Assembly (NCBI GenBank): GCA_038236965.1 | Contig: JBBRZF010000059.1 | Coordinates: 1 to 17,583, forward strand | DNA length: 17,583 nucleotides | Direction of reading: 5' to 3' | From: JBBRZF01 sp038236965 | GTDB lineage: Bacteria > Acidobacteriota > Terriglobia > Terriglobales > Acidobacteriaceae | Shown here: piece after piece, positions 1 through 7,220 of the stretch | Numbering within the stretch: position 1 is the first letter of the stretch | Layout: each line of letters opens with the position of its first letter | Made by a program: the position numbers and the translations under genes | Notes under the pieces: model-generated | The model's input: the letters and a program-made list of their open reading frames with translations, nothing else | Databases searched by the model: none | What the model was told of the DNA's origin: nothing

Positions 1-1
1 G

Positions 2-442
2 GGCAACGAGTATGGCGCTGTTACCGGGCGCCCGCGCCGCTGCGGCTGGATGGATCTGCCGCTCCTGCGCTACTCCAACATGATCAACGGCACCAACTGG
101 CTCGTCGTCACCAAACTGGATGTACTCGACGAACTCGAGAAGATTCCAGTCTGCGTGGGCTACAAAGTGAACGGCAAGAAGATGGAAGAAGTGCCCGCCC
201 TCGCAACCGGATACGACACGATAGAGCCCATCCTCGAATCGATGCCGGGTTGGAACACTCCTACCTACGGCATCACCGAGCATGACAAATTGCCGAAGAA
301 GGCGCAGGATTATCTGCGATTCCTGCAAAAGGAATCAGGCGCGCAGATCGGCATGGTCTCCACTGGCCCCGATCGCGACCAGACCATCTTCGTTCCTGAA
401 TTCGCGGAGATGATTCGCTCGGCGGCAAAAAAAGAAAGCTAA
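2..442 (+). CDS. purA: adenylosuccinate synthetase, C-terminal part (5' end outside window)
   Basis: Catalyses GTP-dependent ligation of IMP and aspartate to adenylosuccinate, the first committed step to AMP, in the cytoplasm. The reading frame is open from base 2 and begins GNEYGAVTGRPRRCGWMDLP, the PurA switch segment that contacts IMP and is highly conserved. It continues through NGTNWLVVTKLDVLDEL, which carries the guanine-recognition KLDVLD motif, and ends in an ordinary C-terminus (FVPEFAEMIRSA). About 146 of the roughly 430 residues of the family are visible. The internal ATG at base 50 is not the start, because conserved PurA sequence lies upstream of it in frame. A strong terminator follows directly, so purA probably ends a transcript. 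Confidence 0.97.
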   Translation, partial: GNEYGAVTGRPRRCGWMDLPLLRYSNMINGTNWLVVTKLDVLDELEKIPVCVGYKVNGKKMEEVPALATGYDTIEPILESMPGWNTPTYGITEHDKLPKKAQDYLRFLQKESGAQIGMVSTGPDRDQTIFVPEFAEMIRSAAKKES

Positions 443-453
443 GAGTTTTAATG

Positions 454-486
454 AAAGGCGCGGCTTCGGTCGCGCCTTTTTATTTT
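454..486 (+). terminator. rho-independent terminator of purA
   Basis: AAAGGCGCG (454-462) pairs perfectly with CGCGCCTTT (471-479) across an 8-base loop containing TTCG. A T-rich tail (TTTTTATTTT) follows. It sits 11 bases after the purA stop and just before the next ribosome binding site. Confidence 0.9.
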
Positions 487-497
487 GGGGGAAGAAC

Positions 498-782
498 ATG
501 CTCGTTCTCGTCGTTACCTGGGAAGCCGACCAAGGCAAAGAATCAGAGGTGATCTCAACCTTCGCTAAGCTCGCCGAAGGCTCGCGCAAAGAAGCTGGTT
601 GCCGCATGTACGTCGTTCATCGGCATGTGGAGGAGCCGCGCAAATTCCTGGTTTACGAACAGTACGACAATGAAGCCGCTCTGCAGGGGCATCGCGATTC
701 CGCCCACTTCCAGCAATATGCCCTCAAGGAGCTGCCCGCGCTCGGCAAGCGTATTGACGCCGACCTCTACAACGAGCTCTGA
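498..782 (+). CDS. antibiotic biosynthesis monooxygenase (ABM) domain protein, YgiN-like
   Basis: Small 94-residue protein of the dimeric alpha+beta ferredoxin-like ABM family, whose members include quinol monooxygenases and haem- or substrate-oxidising enzymes that need no cofactor. Family features visible are the N-terminal strand LVLVVTWEADQGKE, the region EAGCRMYVVHRHVEEPRKF, then LVYEQYDNEAALQGHRDSAHF and a C-terminal helix and strand. The start ATG has a purine-rich GGGGGAAG ribosome site just upstream (488-495). It is probably transcribed alone, since the purA terminator lies before it and a hairpin after it. The substrate cannot be told from sequence; many members are housekeeping or stress-linked and unrelated to antibiotics. 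Confidence 0.85.
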   Translation: MLVLVVTWEADQGKESEVISTFAKLAEGSRKEAGCRMYVVHRHVEEPRKFLVYEQYDNEAALQGHRDSAHFQQYALKELPALGKRIDADLYNEL

Positions 783-828
783 CCTGTTCGCCGGCAAATC
801 CTGACGCACGCGCATGGCGTCACTCGAC

Positions 829-860
829 AAAAGGCCTTCCCGTGCAGGGAAGGCCTTCAA
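829..860. terminator. bidirectional terminator between convergent genes
   Basis: AAGGCCTTCCC (831-841) pairs perfectly with GGGAAGGCCTT (847-857) across a 5-base loop. On the minus strand the stem is followed by TTTTGT, a fair U-tract for the transcript ending with the tautomerase gene. On the plus strand the tail is poorer (TTCAACTGTTT). It lies between two converging genes and could serve both. Confidence 0.75.
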
Positions 861-882
861 CTGTTTCGATGCTAACTCAGAA

Positions 883-1086
883 CTAAGAACTGGGTTTCGG
901 CGCCTTGTCGCACATCAGCACGCCGCCAGAGGAATAGCTGTCCTTGGGCAGGTCGATGAATGTCACCACGACGGCTTCCGCGCGCGCTCCCGCTTCTTCC
1001 GCCATGGCGTCGGTGATGCGTTTGGCCAACCTGCGTTTCTGTTCCGTGCTGCGGCCTTCCAACAGCGAGACTTGAACTAACGGCAT
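883..1086 (-). CDS. 4-oxalocrotonate tautomerase family protein
   Basis: Predicted 67-residue member of the tautomerase superfamily, in which the N-terminal proline freed by removal of Met acts as catalytic base. The product begins MPLVQVSLLEGRSTEQKRRL, with Pro2 and the typical 'hyper-short strand then helix' layout, followed by AKRITDAMAEEAGARAEAV and a strand containing VVVTFIDLPKDSYSSGG. I chose the start at 1086 over a longer frame to 1164 for two reasons: it exposes Pro2, and GGAGGG lies 5 bases upstream. It is the last gene of the sucC-sucD-ndk series, 74 bases after ndk. A second arginine often needed by true 4-OT is uncertain, so the substrate is unknown. Confidence 0.85.
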   Translation of the reverse strand: MPLVQVSLLEGRSTEQKRRLAKRITDAMAEEAGARAEAVVVTFIDLPKDSYSSGGVLMCDKAPKPSS

Positions 1087-1091
1087 TTTCG

Positions 1092-1097
1092 CCCTCC
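1092..1097 (-). promoter_or_regulatory. ribosome binding site deciding the tautomerase start
   Basis: GGAGGG on the minus strand, 5 bases from the ATG at 1086. It supports the short form of the protein that begins Met-Pro. Confidence 0.75.
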
Positions 1098-1160
1098 GAT
1101 TTCCGTGCAAACAGCAAACCCAAGGCGGGGCCCTGGGCTCACCGGTTAAATTGCTTTCCC

Positions 1161-1586
1161 TCACTTCGCCAGTTCGTAGCCGGAGAAGAAGAAACTCAGT
1201 TCGTAGCGCGCGGTATCTTCCGCGTCCGAACCGTGCGTCGCATTCCGCTCGATCGATTCTGCGTGCTTCTTGCGGATGGTTCCCTCTTCCGCCTTTGCGG
1301 GATTGGTAGCGCCCATCAAAGTGCGCCAGGTGACGATGGCATCTTCGCGCTCAAGCGCCAGTACGATGACCGTGCCTTCCGTCATGAAGTTGACCAGGGA
1401 ATCGAAGAACGGCTTGCCGACATGGACCGCGTAGAATGCGGCGGCTTGCGCCTTCTTGAGATGGAGCATCTTCATCCCGATGATGCGGAATCCGTTGTCC
1501 TGGATGGTTTTGATGATGTCTCCGGAAACGTTCTTGGCGACGGCGTCCGGCTTGATGATGGCGAGTGTGCGCTGCAATGTCTTCAT
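1161..1586 (-). CDS. ndk: nucleoside diphosphate kinase
   Basis: Transfers the gamma phosphate from one NTP to another NDP through a phosphohistidine, balancing cellular NTP and dNTP pools. At 141 residues the length is typical. The visible active site includes Lys12 in IKPDAV, Tyr52, Arg88, Thr94, Arg105 in the GTIRKKHA segment, Asn115 and the phospho-accepting His118 in NATHGSDA. The ATG is preceded by AAGGA at good spacing. It follows sucD by 43 bases on the same strand. The pairing makes sense, because succinyl-CoA synthetase makes a nucleoside triphosphate that Ndk can redistribute. No sign of damage. Confidence 0.97.
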   Translation of the reverse strand: MKTLQRTLAIIKPDAVAKNVSGDIIKTIQDNGFRIIGMKMLHLKKAQAAAFYAVHVGKPFFDSLVNFMTEGTVIVLALEREDAIVTWRTLMGATNPAKAEEGTIRKKHAESIERNATHGSDAEDTARYELSFFFSGYELAK

Positions 1587-1629
1587 TCGATATTGTCCTT
1601 AATATCTTCTTTGATTAATAAGACGGCGC

Positions 1630-2514
1630 TTAGCGCGCCGCCTTCGTTCCCATAGCATTGACCAGCGTTTCACCAATCATGGCCGGAGACTTTGCGACGG
1701 CGATTCCTGCCGCTTCCAGCGCCTTGATCTTGTCGCTCGCCATACCCTTGCCGCCGGAAATAATGGCGCCGGCGTGTCCCATGCGGCGTCCCGGAGGCGC
1801 CGTCTGGCCAGCGATAAAGCTGACGACGGGCTTCTTAACATTTGCCTTGATGTAATCGGCAGCCACTTCCTCGGCGTTTCCGCCGATCTCGCCGATCATG
1901 ATGATGGCTTCCGTTTCAGGATCTTCGTTAAACAGCTTCAGCGAATCCACAAAGTTGGTGCCGATGATGGGATCGCCGCCAATGCCGATCGCCGTCGATT
2001 GGCCGATGCCGCGTGTCGTGAGCTGATAGACAGCCTCGTACGTGAGCGTGCCAGAGCGCGAGACGATGCCGACATGGCCTTCCAGGTGGATACGCCCCGG
2101 CATGATGCCGATCTTGCATTTGCCGGGCGAGATGATGCCCGGGCAATTCGGTCCGATGAGACGCGACTTACGGCCCTGCATGTATTCCCATGCATAGACC
2201 ATGTCGCGCGCCGGAACGCCTTCGGTGATACAGACGATGAGCGGAATCTCCGCGTCAACGGCTTCCATGATGGCGTCTGCCGCGAACGGGGGCGGCACGA
2301 AAATGACCGTTGCATTGGCGTTGGTCTGGTCCTTCGCCTCCTGCACGGTATTGAAAACGGGCCAGCCCTCATGCGTGCTGCCGCCCTTGCCGGGCGTTAC
2401 GCCACCGACAACGTTGGTGCCGTACTCGGCGCAACCCTTGGCATGAAATGTGCCTTCGCGGCCAGTGAGGCCCTGCACGATCAAGCGAGTATTCTTATCG
2501 ACTAATACGCTCAT
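1630..2514 (-). CDS. sucD: succinyl-CoA synthetase (ADP-forming) alpha subunit
   Basis: Alpha subunit of the TCA-cycle enzyme that converts succinyl-CoA, phosphate and NDP to succinate, CoA and NTP. Length is 294 residues, normal for the family. The N-terminal CoA-binding Rossmann domain shows LIVQGLTGREGTFHA; GPNCPGIISPGKCKIGIMPG and SRSGTLTYEA follow. The phosphorylated histidine is His247 in GRRMGHAGAIISGGKG. The ATG has AGAGGA just upstream and lies 9 bases after the sucC stop, so the two subunits are almost certainly cotranscribed and translationally linked. Confidence 0.98.
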   Translation of the reverse strand: MSVLVDKNTRLIVQGLTGREGTFHAKGCAEYGTNVVGGVTPGKGGSTHEGWPVFNTVQEAKDQTNANATVIFVPPPFAADAIMEAVDAEIPLIVCITEGVPARDMVYAWEYMQGRKSRLIGPNCPGIISPGKCKIGIMPGRIHLEGHVGIVSRSGTLTYEAVYQLTTRGIGQSTAIGIGGDPIIGTNFVDSLKLFNEDPETEAIIMIGEIGGNAEEVAADYIKANVKKPVVSFIAGQTAPPGRRMGHAGAIISGGKGMASDKIKALEAAGIAVAKSPAMIGETLVNAMGTKAAR

Positions 2515-2523
2515 AGGATCCTC

Positions 2524-3699
2524 TTATTTCCCCGCCGCCGCGGCGACGACTTTCTCTGCCGCGTCCTTCATGTTCTCGGCCACAATGAAATTCAATCCGC
2601 TCTTTTTCAGGATCTCGCGTCCTTCTTCGACGTTGGTTCCTTCAAGTCGCAGCACCATCGGCAACTGGATGTTCGTCAGCTTGGCCGCCTGTACCACTCC
2701 GGCAGCCAACGTATCCACGCGCAGAATGCCGCCGAAAATATTGATCAGCACGGCCTTCACGCTCTTGTCGCTCAGCAGAATCTCAAACGCGTGTGTGACC
2801 TGGTCGGCCGTCGCGCCGCCGCCCACATCGAGGAAGTTCGCCGGCATGCCGCCCGCAAACTTGATGATGTCCATGGTCGCCATCGCCAGTCCTGCGCCGT
2901 TCACCATGCAGCCCACGTTGCCGTCGAGTTTGATGTAGTTGAGTCCGTGCTTGCTGGCTTCCACTTCGAGCGGATCTTCTTCCGTGATGTCGCGCAGGTC
3001 TTTCATTTCCTTGTGGCGATACATCGCGTTGTCGTCGATGTTCACTTTCGCATCGAGCGCGAATACGCGACCATCGGTCGTGGTGATGAAGGGATTGATC
3101 TCGAACAACGAGGAATCCGTATCGTCATACGAGTTGTAGAGCGCCATCATGAACGCCACTGCCGGACCGATGAACTTCGCCTCGAGGCCGAGCTTAAAGG
3201 CGATCTTGCGTGCCTGGAAGGGCTGGAATCCGACCGAAGGATCGATGTATTCTTTGATGATCGCGTTCGGATCTTTTGCCGCGACCTCTTCGATCTCCAT
3301 GCCACCCGCAGCCGACGCCATGAACACAGGACGCGAAACCGAGCGATCCAGCAGGATGCCCAGGTACATCTCGCGTGCGATAGGCAGAGTCTCTTCCACC
3401 AGCAGGCGCTGAACCTTTTTGCCTTCGGGCCCCGTCTGGTGCGTGATCAGCTGCATGCCGATCATCTTGTCCGCGAACTGGCCGGCTTCTTCCACCGACT
3501 TCGAGATCTTCACGCCGCCGCCCTTACCGCGGCCTCCGGCATGTATTTGTGCCTTGACCACAACGCCTGTAGCTCCGTTGCTCATCAAGTCCTTGGCAGC
3601 GCGTTCTGCTTCGTCGCGCGTTTCGACCATCGTTCCGCGCGGAACCGCCACTCCATATTTCGACAGGATGGCTTTCGCCTGGTACTCGTGAATTTTCAT
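2524..3699 (-). CDS. sucC: succinyl-CoA synthetase beta subunit
   Basis: Beta subunit of succinyl-CoA synthetase, carrying the ATP-grasp nucleotide site and the succinate site. Starting at 3699 gives 391 residues and the classic N-terminus MKIHEYQAKAILSKYGV. The ATP-grasp part includes VVVKAQIHAGGRGKGGGVK and the metal and nucleotide segment LFEINPFI. The C-terminal half has GNVGCMVNGAGLAMATMD and LINIFGGILRVD, typical of the beta subunit. A 20-residue upstream extension to base 3759 is open, but it lacks family similarity and would start at the predicted transcription start. No obvious Shine-Dalgarno precedes the ATG. First gene of the sucC-sucD-ndk-tautomerase series. Confidence 0.97.
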   Translation of the reverse strand: MKIHEYQAKAILSKYGVAVPRGTMVETRDEAERAAKDLMSNGATGVVVKAQIHAGGRGKGGGVKISKSVEEAGQFADKMIGMQLITHQTGPEGKKVQRLLVEETLPIAREMYLGILLDRSVSRPVFMASAAGGMEIEEVAAKDPNAIIKEYIDPSVGFQPFQARKIAFKLGLEAKFIGPAVAFMMALYNSYDDTDSSLFEINPFITTTDGRVFALDAKVNIDDNAMYRHKEMKDLRDITEEDPLEVEASKHGLNYIKLDGNVGCMVNGAGLAMATMDIIKFAGGMPANFLDVGGGATADQVTHAFEILLSDKSVKAVLINIFGGILRVDTLAAGVVQAAKLTNIQLPMVLRLEGTNVEEGREILKKSGLNFIVAENMKDAAEKVVAAAAGK

Positions 3700-3775
3700 A
3701 ATGTGATTGAGTGCTGCTGGAGTAAACCTTTCTACAAATCTGCTTATCGGCCGGAACACTTATCGTGAACCGTCA

Positions 3776-3804
3776 ATTATATGTTCCCAACTAACCATTC
3801 GCAA
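3776..3804 (-). promoter_or_regulatory. sigma-70-type promoter of sucCD operon
   Basis: On the minus strand TTGCGA (3799-3804) is separated by exactly 17 bases from TATAAT (3776-3781). The predicted start of transcription is near 3769, giving a 5' leader of about 70 bases before sucC. Confidence 0.75.
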
Positions 3805-3894
3805 ACGCACGAATGCGCGGCAGCGACAACTCCCGCCCACCGCGCATTTCCAGCCATTCCCCTGATGTCAGATCCCGCCCGCTACTCCGGACGG

Positions 3895-4956
3895 CTACAT
3901 ATATCTGTTCCACGCCAGGTTCACGATATCGCTGATGACCTGCGCGTAGGAGCGCCCATCTTTCTTTGCGGCCATCACGAATTCCGCTCCGCTGAACAAC
4001 CACGGATTGGGATTCGCTTCGATGACGTAAACGTCGCCCGCGGCGTTGAGGCGCATATCGATGCGCCCGTAGTCGCGCAACTTCAGTGCGCGGTACGCAG
4101 CCAGGGCCGTGTGCGACAGCTTCTCCCGCGTCTCGTCGTCCAGGTCTTCCGCCGGAGCCGACTTCGTCACCTTAAAGGCGTCGGTGCCCTTCAGGAATTT
4201 CACATCCTGTCCGGCGATGCGCGGCGTCCCCTTCGGCAACTTGGATAGATCAAGCTCTATCAGCGGCAGCACCTGCGGATTTTCGTTACCGATTACCGCC
4301 GCATAGATCTCCCGGCCCTCGATGTACTCCTCAATGAGCACAGGCGAATCGAATTCCTGGTGGATGTAGTCGATGCGCTCCATCAACTCCTTCACGTTCT
4401 CCACCACCGAGCCTACGTCGATGCCGATGGAGCCGTCTTCTGAAGTCGGCTTAACGATGAGAGGAAAATTGATGTCGTGCGAGTGATCGAGTCGTCCGCG
4501 ATACGAGGTCGCGAAGTTCGGCGTCTTGATGCCATGAAACTCGAACAGTTTCTTCGCCAGCGCCTTGTCCTGCGCTAGGTAGAGCGCCTGCGGGCCGCCG
4601 CCCGTGTACGGGATCTGGAGCAGGTCGAGATAGGCGGCGATGTTCTTATCCATGGTGTCGTCGCCCGCGAACGATTCGGTCAGGTTGAAGATCAGGTCGG
4701 CGTTGCTCTTTGCGAGCGCCGTCAACGACGAAACTTTCCCGTCGAGTATCTGGTAAAAGGGCTGGTGGCCGAGTTTGGTCAGCGCTTCGAATATCTCTTC
4801 GCGGTCGTGTTTCTCCGGCTTGCGCTTGCGGCGAGGCGGTGTCTTCTTCTTGCCTTTAGCCTTCGTCGGTTCAGGTTCGGGCTCCTGGATGGACCCCGGC
4901 TCGGGCGGTCCCGCTTCCCAAGTGTCGTACAGCACGGCTACTTTCATCTCTGCCAT
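3895..4956 (-). CDS. D-alanine-D-alanine ligase-like ATP-grasp protein with basic linker
   Basis: Predicted 353-residue ATP-grasp carboxylate-amine ligase of the Ddl type; the true substrate is unknown. Visible are an N-terminal domain starting MKVAVLYDTWEAG, then an unusual Pro/Glu stretch (about 20-31) followed by a Lys/Arg-rich stretch (32-50). The ATP-grasp core follows: NLTESFAGDD (91-100), Lys131, the nucleotide loop KPTSEDGSIGID (169-180), VLIEEYIEGREI (206-217), and the metal-binding Asp300 (GRID), Glu313 and Asn315 (VIEANPNP). Authentic Ddl enzymes usually end this motif N-x-x-P-G; here it is NPNPW. GAGG precedes the ATG. It sits 94 bases after a zinc metallopeptidase gene on the same strand, away from any cell-wall cluster, which argues for a peptide- or amide-bond role other than standard peptidoglycan synthesis. 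Confidence 0.85.
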   Translation of the reverse strand: MAEMKVAVLYDTWEAGPPEPGSIQEPEPEPTKAKGKKKTPPRRKRKPEKHDREEIFEALTKLGHQPFYQILDGKVSSLTALAKSNADLIFNLTESFAGDDTMDKNIAAYLDLLQIPYTGGGPQALYLAQDKALAKKLFEFHGIKTPNFATSYRGRLDHSHDINFPLIVKPTSEDGSIGIDVGSVVENVKELMERIDYIHQEFDSPVLIEEYIEGREIYAAVIGNENPQVLPLIELDLSKLPKGTPRIAGQDVKFLKGTDAFKVTKSAPAEDLDDETREKLSHTALAAYRALKLRDYGRIDMRLNAAGDVYVIEANPNPWLFSGAEFVMAAKKDGRSYAQVISDIVNLAWNRYM

Positions 4957-5050
4957 AAGCCCTCAATTAAGATGCGGCTACTCACCGCGTCGGCTATGTC
5001 AATTCGTAAAAGTTGCTGAATCCGTTTGCTGATCCAGTCCCTATCGCGTG

Positions 5051-6064
5051 CTACGGCTGCACAAATTTTCCTCGCGTTATGTAGTTCATCGCCAGCGCGG
5101 TAATGTACACCGCGATCTCCGCCAGATATACGCGCTCGCACTTCTCATCCGCGCGCAGATTGAGTTCGCCTACGCGTGTCTCGATGGCTTCCACCAATTT
5201 CTTTACCAGCGGACGCTGCACTCCGGTCCAGTAATTCACTTTGTCGACCAGCGTCTTGCGGTTGTCGCGCAGCAGATTCACTGCTGGACGTATGCCTTTG
5301 CGGCGACGCTTCGACACGTTGAAGATATCGACGAGGTCGGTATCAAGCGCAAGTTCGCCGGGCGAAAGCTGCTCATCGAGCGCCTTCTGATAGAAGTCCG
5401 CGACCGTGAATTCCATCTCGTCCACGGTGATGTCGGTGTATCCGTGGGCGCGCAGGGGATCGACCTTGCCGAACTGGCGGCCGATGCGATCCATGTAGAG
5501 CAACTTCTTCATTGCTCCCCAACCTTTGTAACGCTTGCGCCATTGCGAGTGCGGCGTCATCCAGACGGCGAACGTTTCCGCAAAATCTTCGTCCGGATGT
5601 TTCTGCGCGTACCAGCCTTCCATGTGGCGGACGAACTGGCGGGAGAAGGCTACGGGGCGGTAGTCGTCGCGATAGGGGCGGCGGAAGGGGCCAAAGAGGT
5701 CGCGCCACTCCTGCGTCTTGAACAACTGGTAGGCGTAGTTGAACGCGTGTCCAGCTTCGTGGCGCAGATACATCATGATCTGCTTCGAGTCTTCGAGGTC
5801 GTTCATCTCGCGCTCGAGGCGTTGGAGTTTGGGATCGGCTAGATAGAACGGGATGCCGATGACGGGCTCGCCCGAGGGACAGCCCCATTCGTCGCTCAGG
5901 TAACAGGTGGGGCGGAACTTGTGGAGACCTTTAGCATCCAGTTCGGCGTAGAGCTGGTGGACGAAGCGTTCGAGTGGCGAACCTTCGAGCTTGAGTCCAA
6001 GCTCGTGGATAGGTTTCGCCAACATCTCCTGCACTTCTGGCGGAGCTTTTTCGAAGGCGCGCAC
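5051..6064 (-). CDS. putative zinc-binding metallopeptidase (HEAGH)
   Basis: Predicted 337-residue soluble zinc protease of a family usually annotated 'putative zinc-binding metallopeptidase'. The zinc motif is HEAGH (His102, Glu103, His106) in MMYLRHEAGHAFNYAY. A conserved downstream segment, HMEGWYAQKHPDEDFAETF, offers Glu163 as a likely third ligand. The C-terminal third is helical and rich in Lys and Arg. There is no signal peptide or membrane segment. The start is uncertain: the GTG at 6064 has no Shine-Dalgarno, while the ATG at 6025 has AGGAG directly abutting it; the frame stays open further upstream with no good start. It lies immediately upstream of the ATP-grasp gene and is probably cotranscribed with it. 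Confidence 0.8.
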   Translation of the reverse strand: MRAFEKAPPEVQEMLAKPIHELGLKLEGSPLERFVHQLYAELDAKGLHKFRPTCYLSDEWGCPSGEPVIGIPFYLADPKLQRLEREMNDLEDSKQIMMYLRHEAGHAFNYAYQLFKTQEWRDLFGPFRRPYRDDYRPVAFSRQFVRHMEGWYAQKHPDEDFAETFAVWMTPHSQWRKRYKGWGAMKKLLYMDRIGRQFGKVDPLRAHGYTDITVDEMEFTVADFYQKALDEQLSPGELALDTDLVDIFNVSKRRRKGIRPAVNLLRDNRKTLVDKVNYWTGVQRPLVKKLVEAIETRVGELNLRADEKCERVYLAEIAVYITALAMNYITRGKFVQP

Positions 6065-6100
6065 TGTGGGCAGAGCGTAACACAGCCGAAAGAGGATTTG

Positions 6101-6122
6101 TAAATTGGTAATTTGTAATTGG
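6101..6122. repeat. AT-rich heptamer-like repeat
   Basis: Three imperfect copies of TAATTGG (TAAATTGG, TAATTTG, TAATTGG) lie in tandem in the divergent spacer between the metallopeptidase and the eamA gene. The unit resembles the CAGTTGG heptamer on the other side of eamA. Confidence 0.5.
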
Positions 6123-6189
6123 GCAAGTAAGAGGCGAACCCTACGGTCGGAGGCCGGCGGTTAACCTTGCTGCGGTATCCTGTCCACTC

Positions 6190-7074
6190 ATGCCTTCGTA
6201 CCCTAAATCTTCACGTCTCGCTGTTCTCGCGCTGGCGACCGCTGTCTGCTTCTGGGGCACGGGATTCTACTTCGGCAAGATCGCACTTGCGGAAATGTCG
6301 GTCACGTACAACGTGACGTTGCGCTTCGTCGTCGGAGCGCTCATTCTCTCCTTCTTTCTGCCGAAGCGCGGGACTTATGCTCCCAAGGATTTCCGGCTCA
6401 TCCTGCTGGCGAGCTTTGTCGGGATTCCTGTGCAGTTCCTCATACAGTTCAAGGGACTGCAGTTGACGACCGTGTCGCACGCGTCGCTGATGATCGGCAC
6501 GCTGCCGGTGCTGCTGGCCTTGAGCAGCGTCTTGTTCATGCATGAACGTTTGCGTCCACTGGAGTGGGTGGCGCTGGGCGTTTCCACTTGCGGCGCGGTG
6601 CTTATCGCGAAGTCGAGCGCGCAATCCACGGGCATTGCGGGGCCTAGCGTTCTCGGGGATGTGATGGTCGTCGTCTCCATGCTTGCTGCGGTGGTGATGA
6701 TCCTGGTCACGAAGCGGCTGATGCGCATCTACAATCCGCTGCAGCTCACGGCATCGTTCATCGCAATGGGCACGCTGATGCTGGTGGTTGTTCTGCTGGT
6801 ATCGCAGCCAATCAACTTCCACTATTCGGCTCGTGCGTGGACTGCCGTCTTCGCACAGGGGACGCTGGCCACTGCGATTGCCTATGTCTGCTGGAACTGG
6901 GGGCTGTCGCATATGGCGGCAGCGCGAACCGGCGTATTCGTGAACCTGGAACCGCTGGTTGGAACTCTGTTAGGAGTAGCGTTGCTCCACGAGCGTCCTG
7001 GACCGTTGACGTTTGTTGGCGGAGCGATGATCGTTCTTTCGGCTTTCTATCTGACCTCACAACATGAGTTCTGA
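6190..7074 (+). CDS. EamA/DMT-family transporter
   Basis: Predicted inner-membrane exporter of the drug/metabolite transporter superfamily, 294 residues with about ten membrane helices arranged as two EamA repeats (roughly 12-140 and 155-290). The first helix, LAVLALATAVCFWGTGFYFGK, carries the typical W-G-x-x-F/Y motif. Each repeat ends with the family hallmark of an ER dipeptide before a helix: MHERLRPLEWVALGV, then LHERPGPLTFVGGAMI. The substrate cannot be predicted; relatives export amino acids, nucleosides or drugs. No clear Shine-Dalgarno precedes the ATG. It is divergent from the metallopeptidase gene and is followed by a GC hairpin and non-coding DNA, so it is probably monocistronic. 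Confidence 0.92.
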   Translation: MPSYPKSSRLAVLALATAVCFWGTGFYFGKIALAEMSVTYNVTLRFVVGALILSFFLPKRGTYAPKDFRLILLASFVGIPVQFLIQFKGLQLTTVSHASLMIGTLPVLLALSSVLFMHERLRPLEWVALGVSTCGAVLIAKSSAQSTGIAGPSVLGDVMVVVSMLAAVVMILVTKRLMRIYNPLQLTASFIAMGTLMLVVVLLVSQPINFHYSARAWTAVFAQGTLATAIAYVCWNWGLSHMAAARTGVFVNLEPLVGTLLGVALLHERPGPLTFVGGAMIVLSAFYLTSQHEF

Positions 7075-7090
7075 GGGATTTTCCTCTGGC

Positions 7091-7121
7091 GCCGGGGGTA
7101 CCCCCCTGTTTTTCCTTTTTC
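7091..7121 (+). terminator. probable terminator of eamA
   Basis: The 12-base palindrome GGGGGTACCCCC (7094-7105) can fold as four or five GC pairs. It is followed by CTGTTTTTCCTTTTTC, a T-rich tail, 20 bases after the eamA stop. Confidence 0.55.
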
Positions 7122-7130
7122 TAAAATCCT

Positions 7131-7207
7131 TGTTTTCAATGGTTTAGCGGGAAGTTCCCGCTAAAATATTGATTCATATGGCTTTAGAGGCAAGAATATT
7201 GAAAACA
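7131..7207. repeat. nested inverted repeats
   Basis: Outer arms TGTTTTCAAT (7131-7140) and ATTGAAAACA (7198-7207) are perfectly complementary. They enclose an inner perfect 11-bp pair, TTTAGCGGGAA (7143-7153) and TTCCCGCTAAA (7155-7165), separated by a single G. The inner pair looks like a 23-bp dyad operator or a cruciform. The whole could be a small mobile or REP-like intergenic element. Confidence 0.65.
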
Positions 7208-7220
7208 GGGCGGTTACAGG

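Noticed and set aside
1623..1640. Small hairpin GGCGC/GCGCC between sucD and ndk
   Set aside because: It overlaps the sucD stop region, has a 5-bp stem and no proper U-tract; not enough to call a terminator.
1774..2505. Long plus-strand open frame antisense to sucD
   Set aside because: Composition is rich in Arg, His and Asp and lacks any family motif; it is the shadow of a GC-rich coding frame. sucD on the minus strand has all its catalytic motifs.
3700..3759. 20-residue extension of sucC
   Set aside because: Not family-like, and MKIHEYQAK is the standard N-terminus; the extension would start close to the predicted transcription start.
2791..3768. 325-codon open frame antisense to sucC
   Set aside because: Shadow frame rich in His, Arg and Val with no start site; sucC is unmistakable on the other strand.
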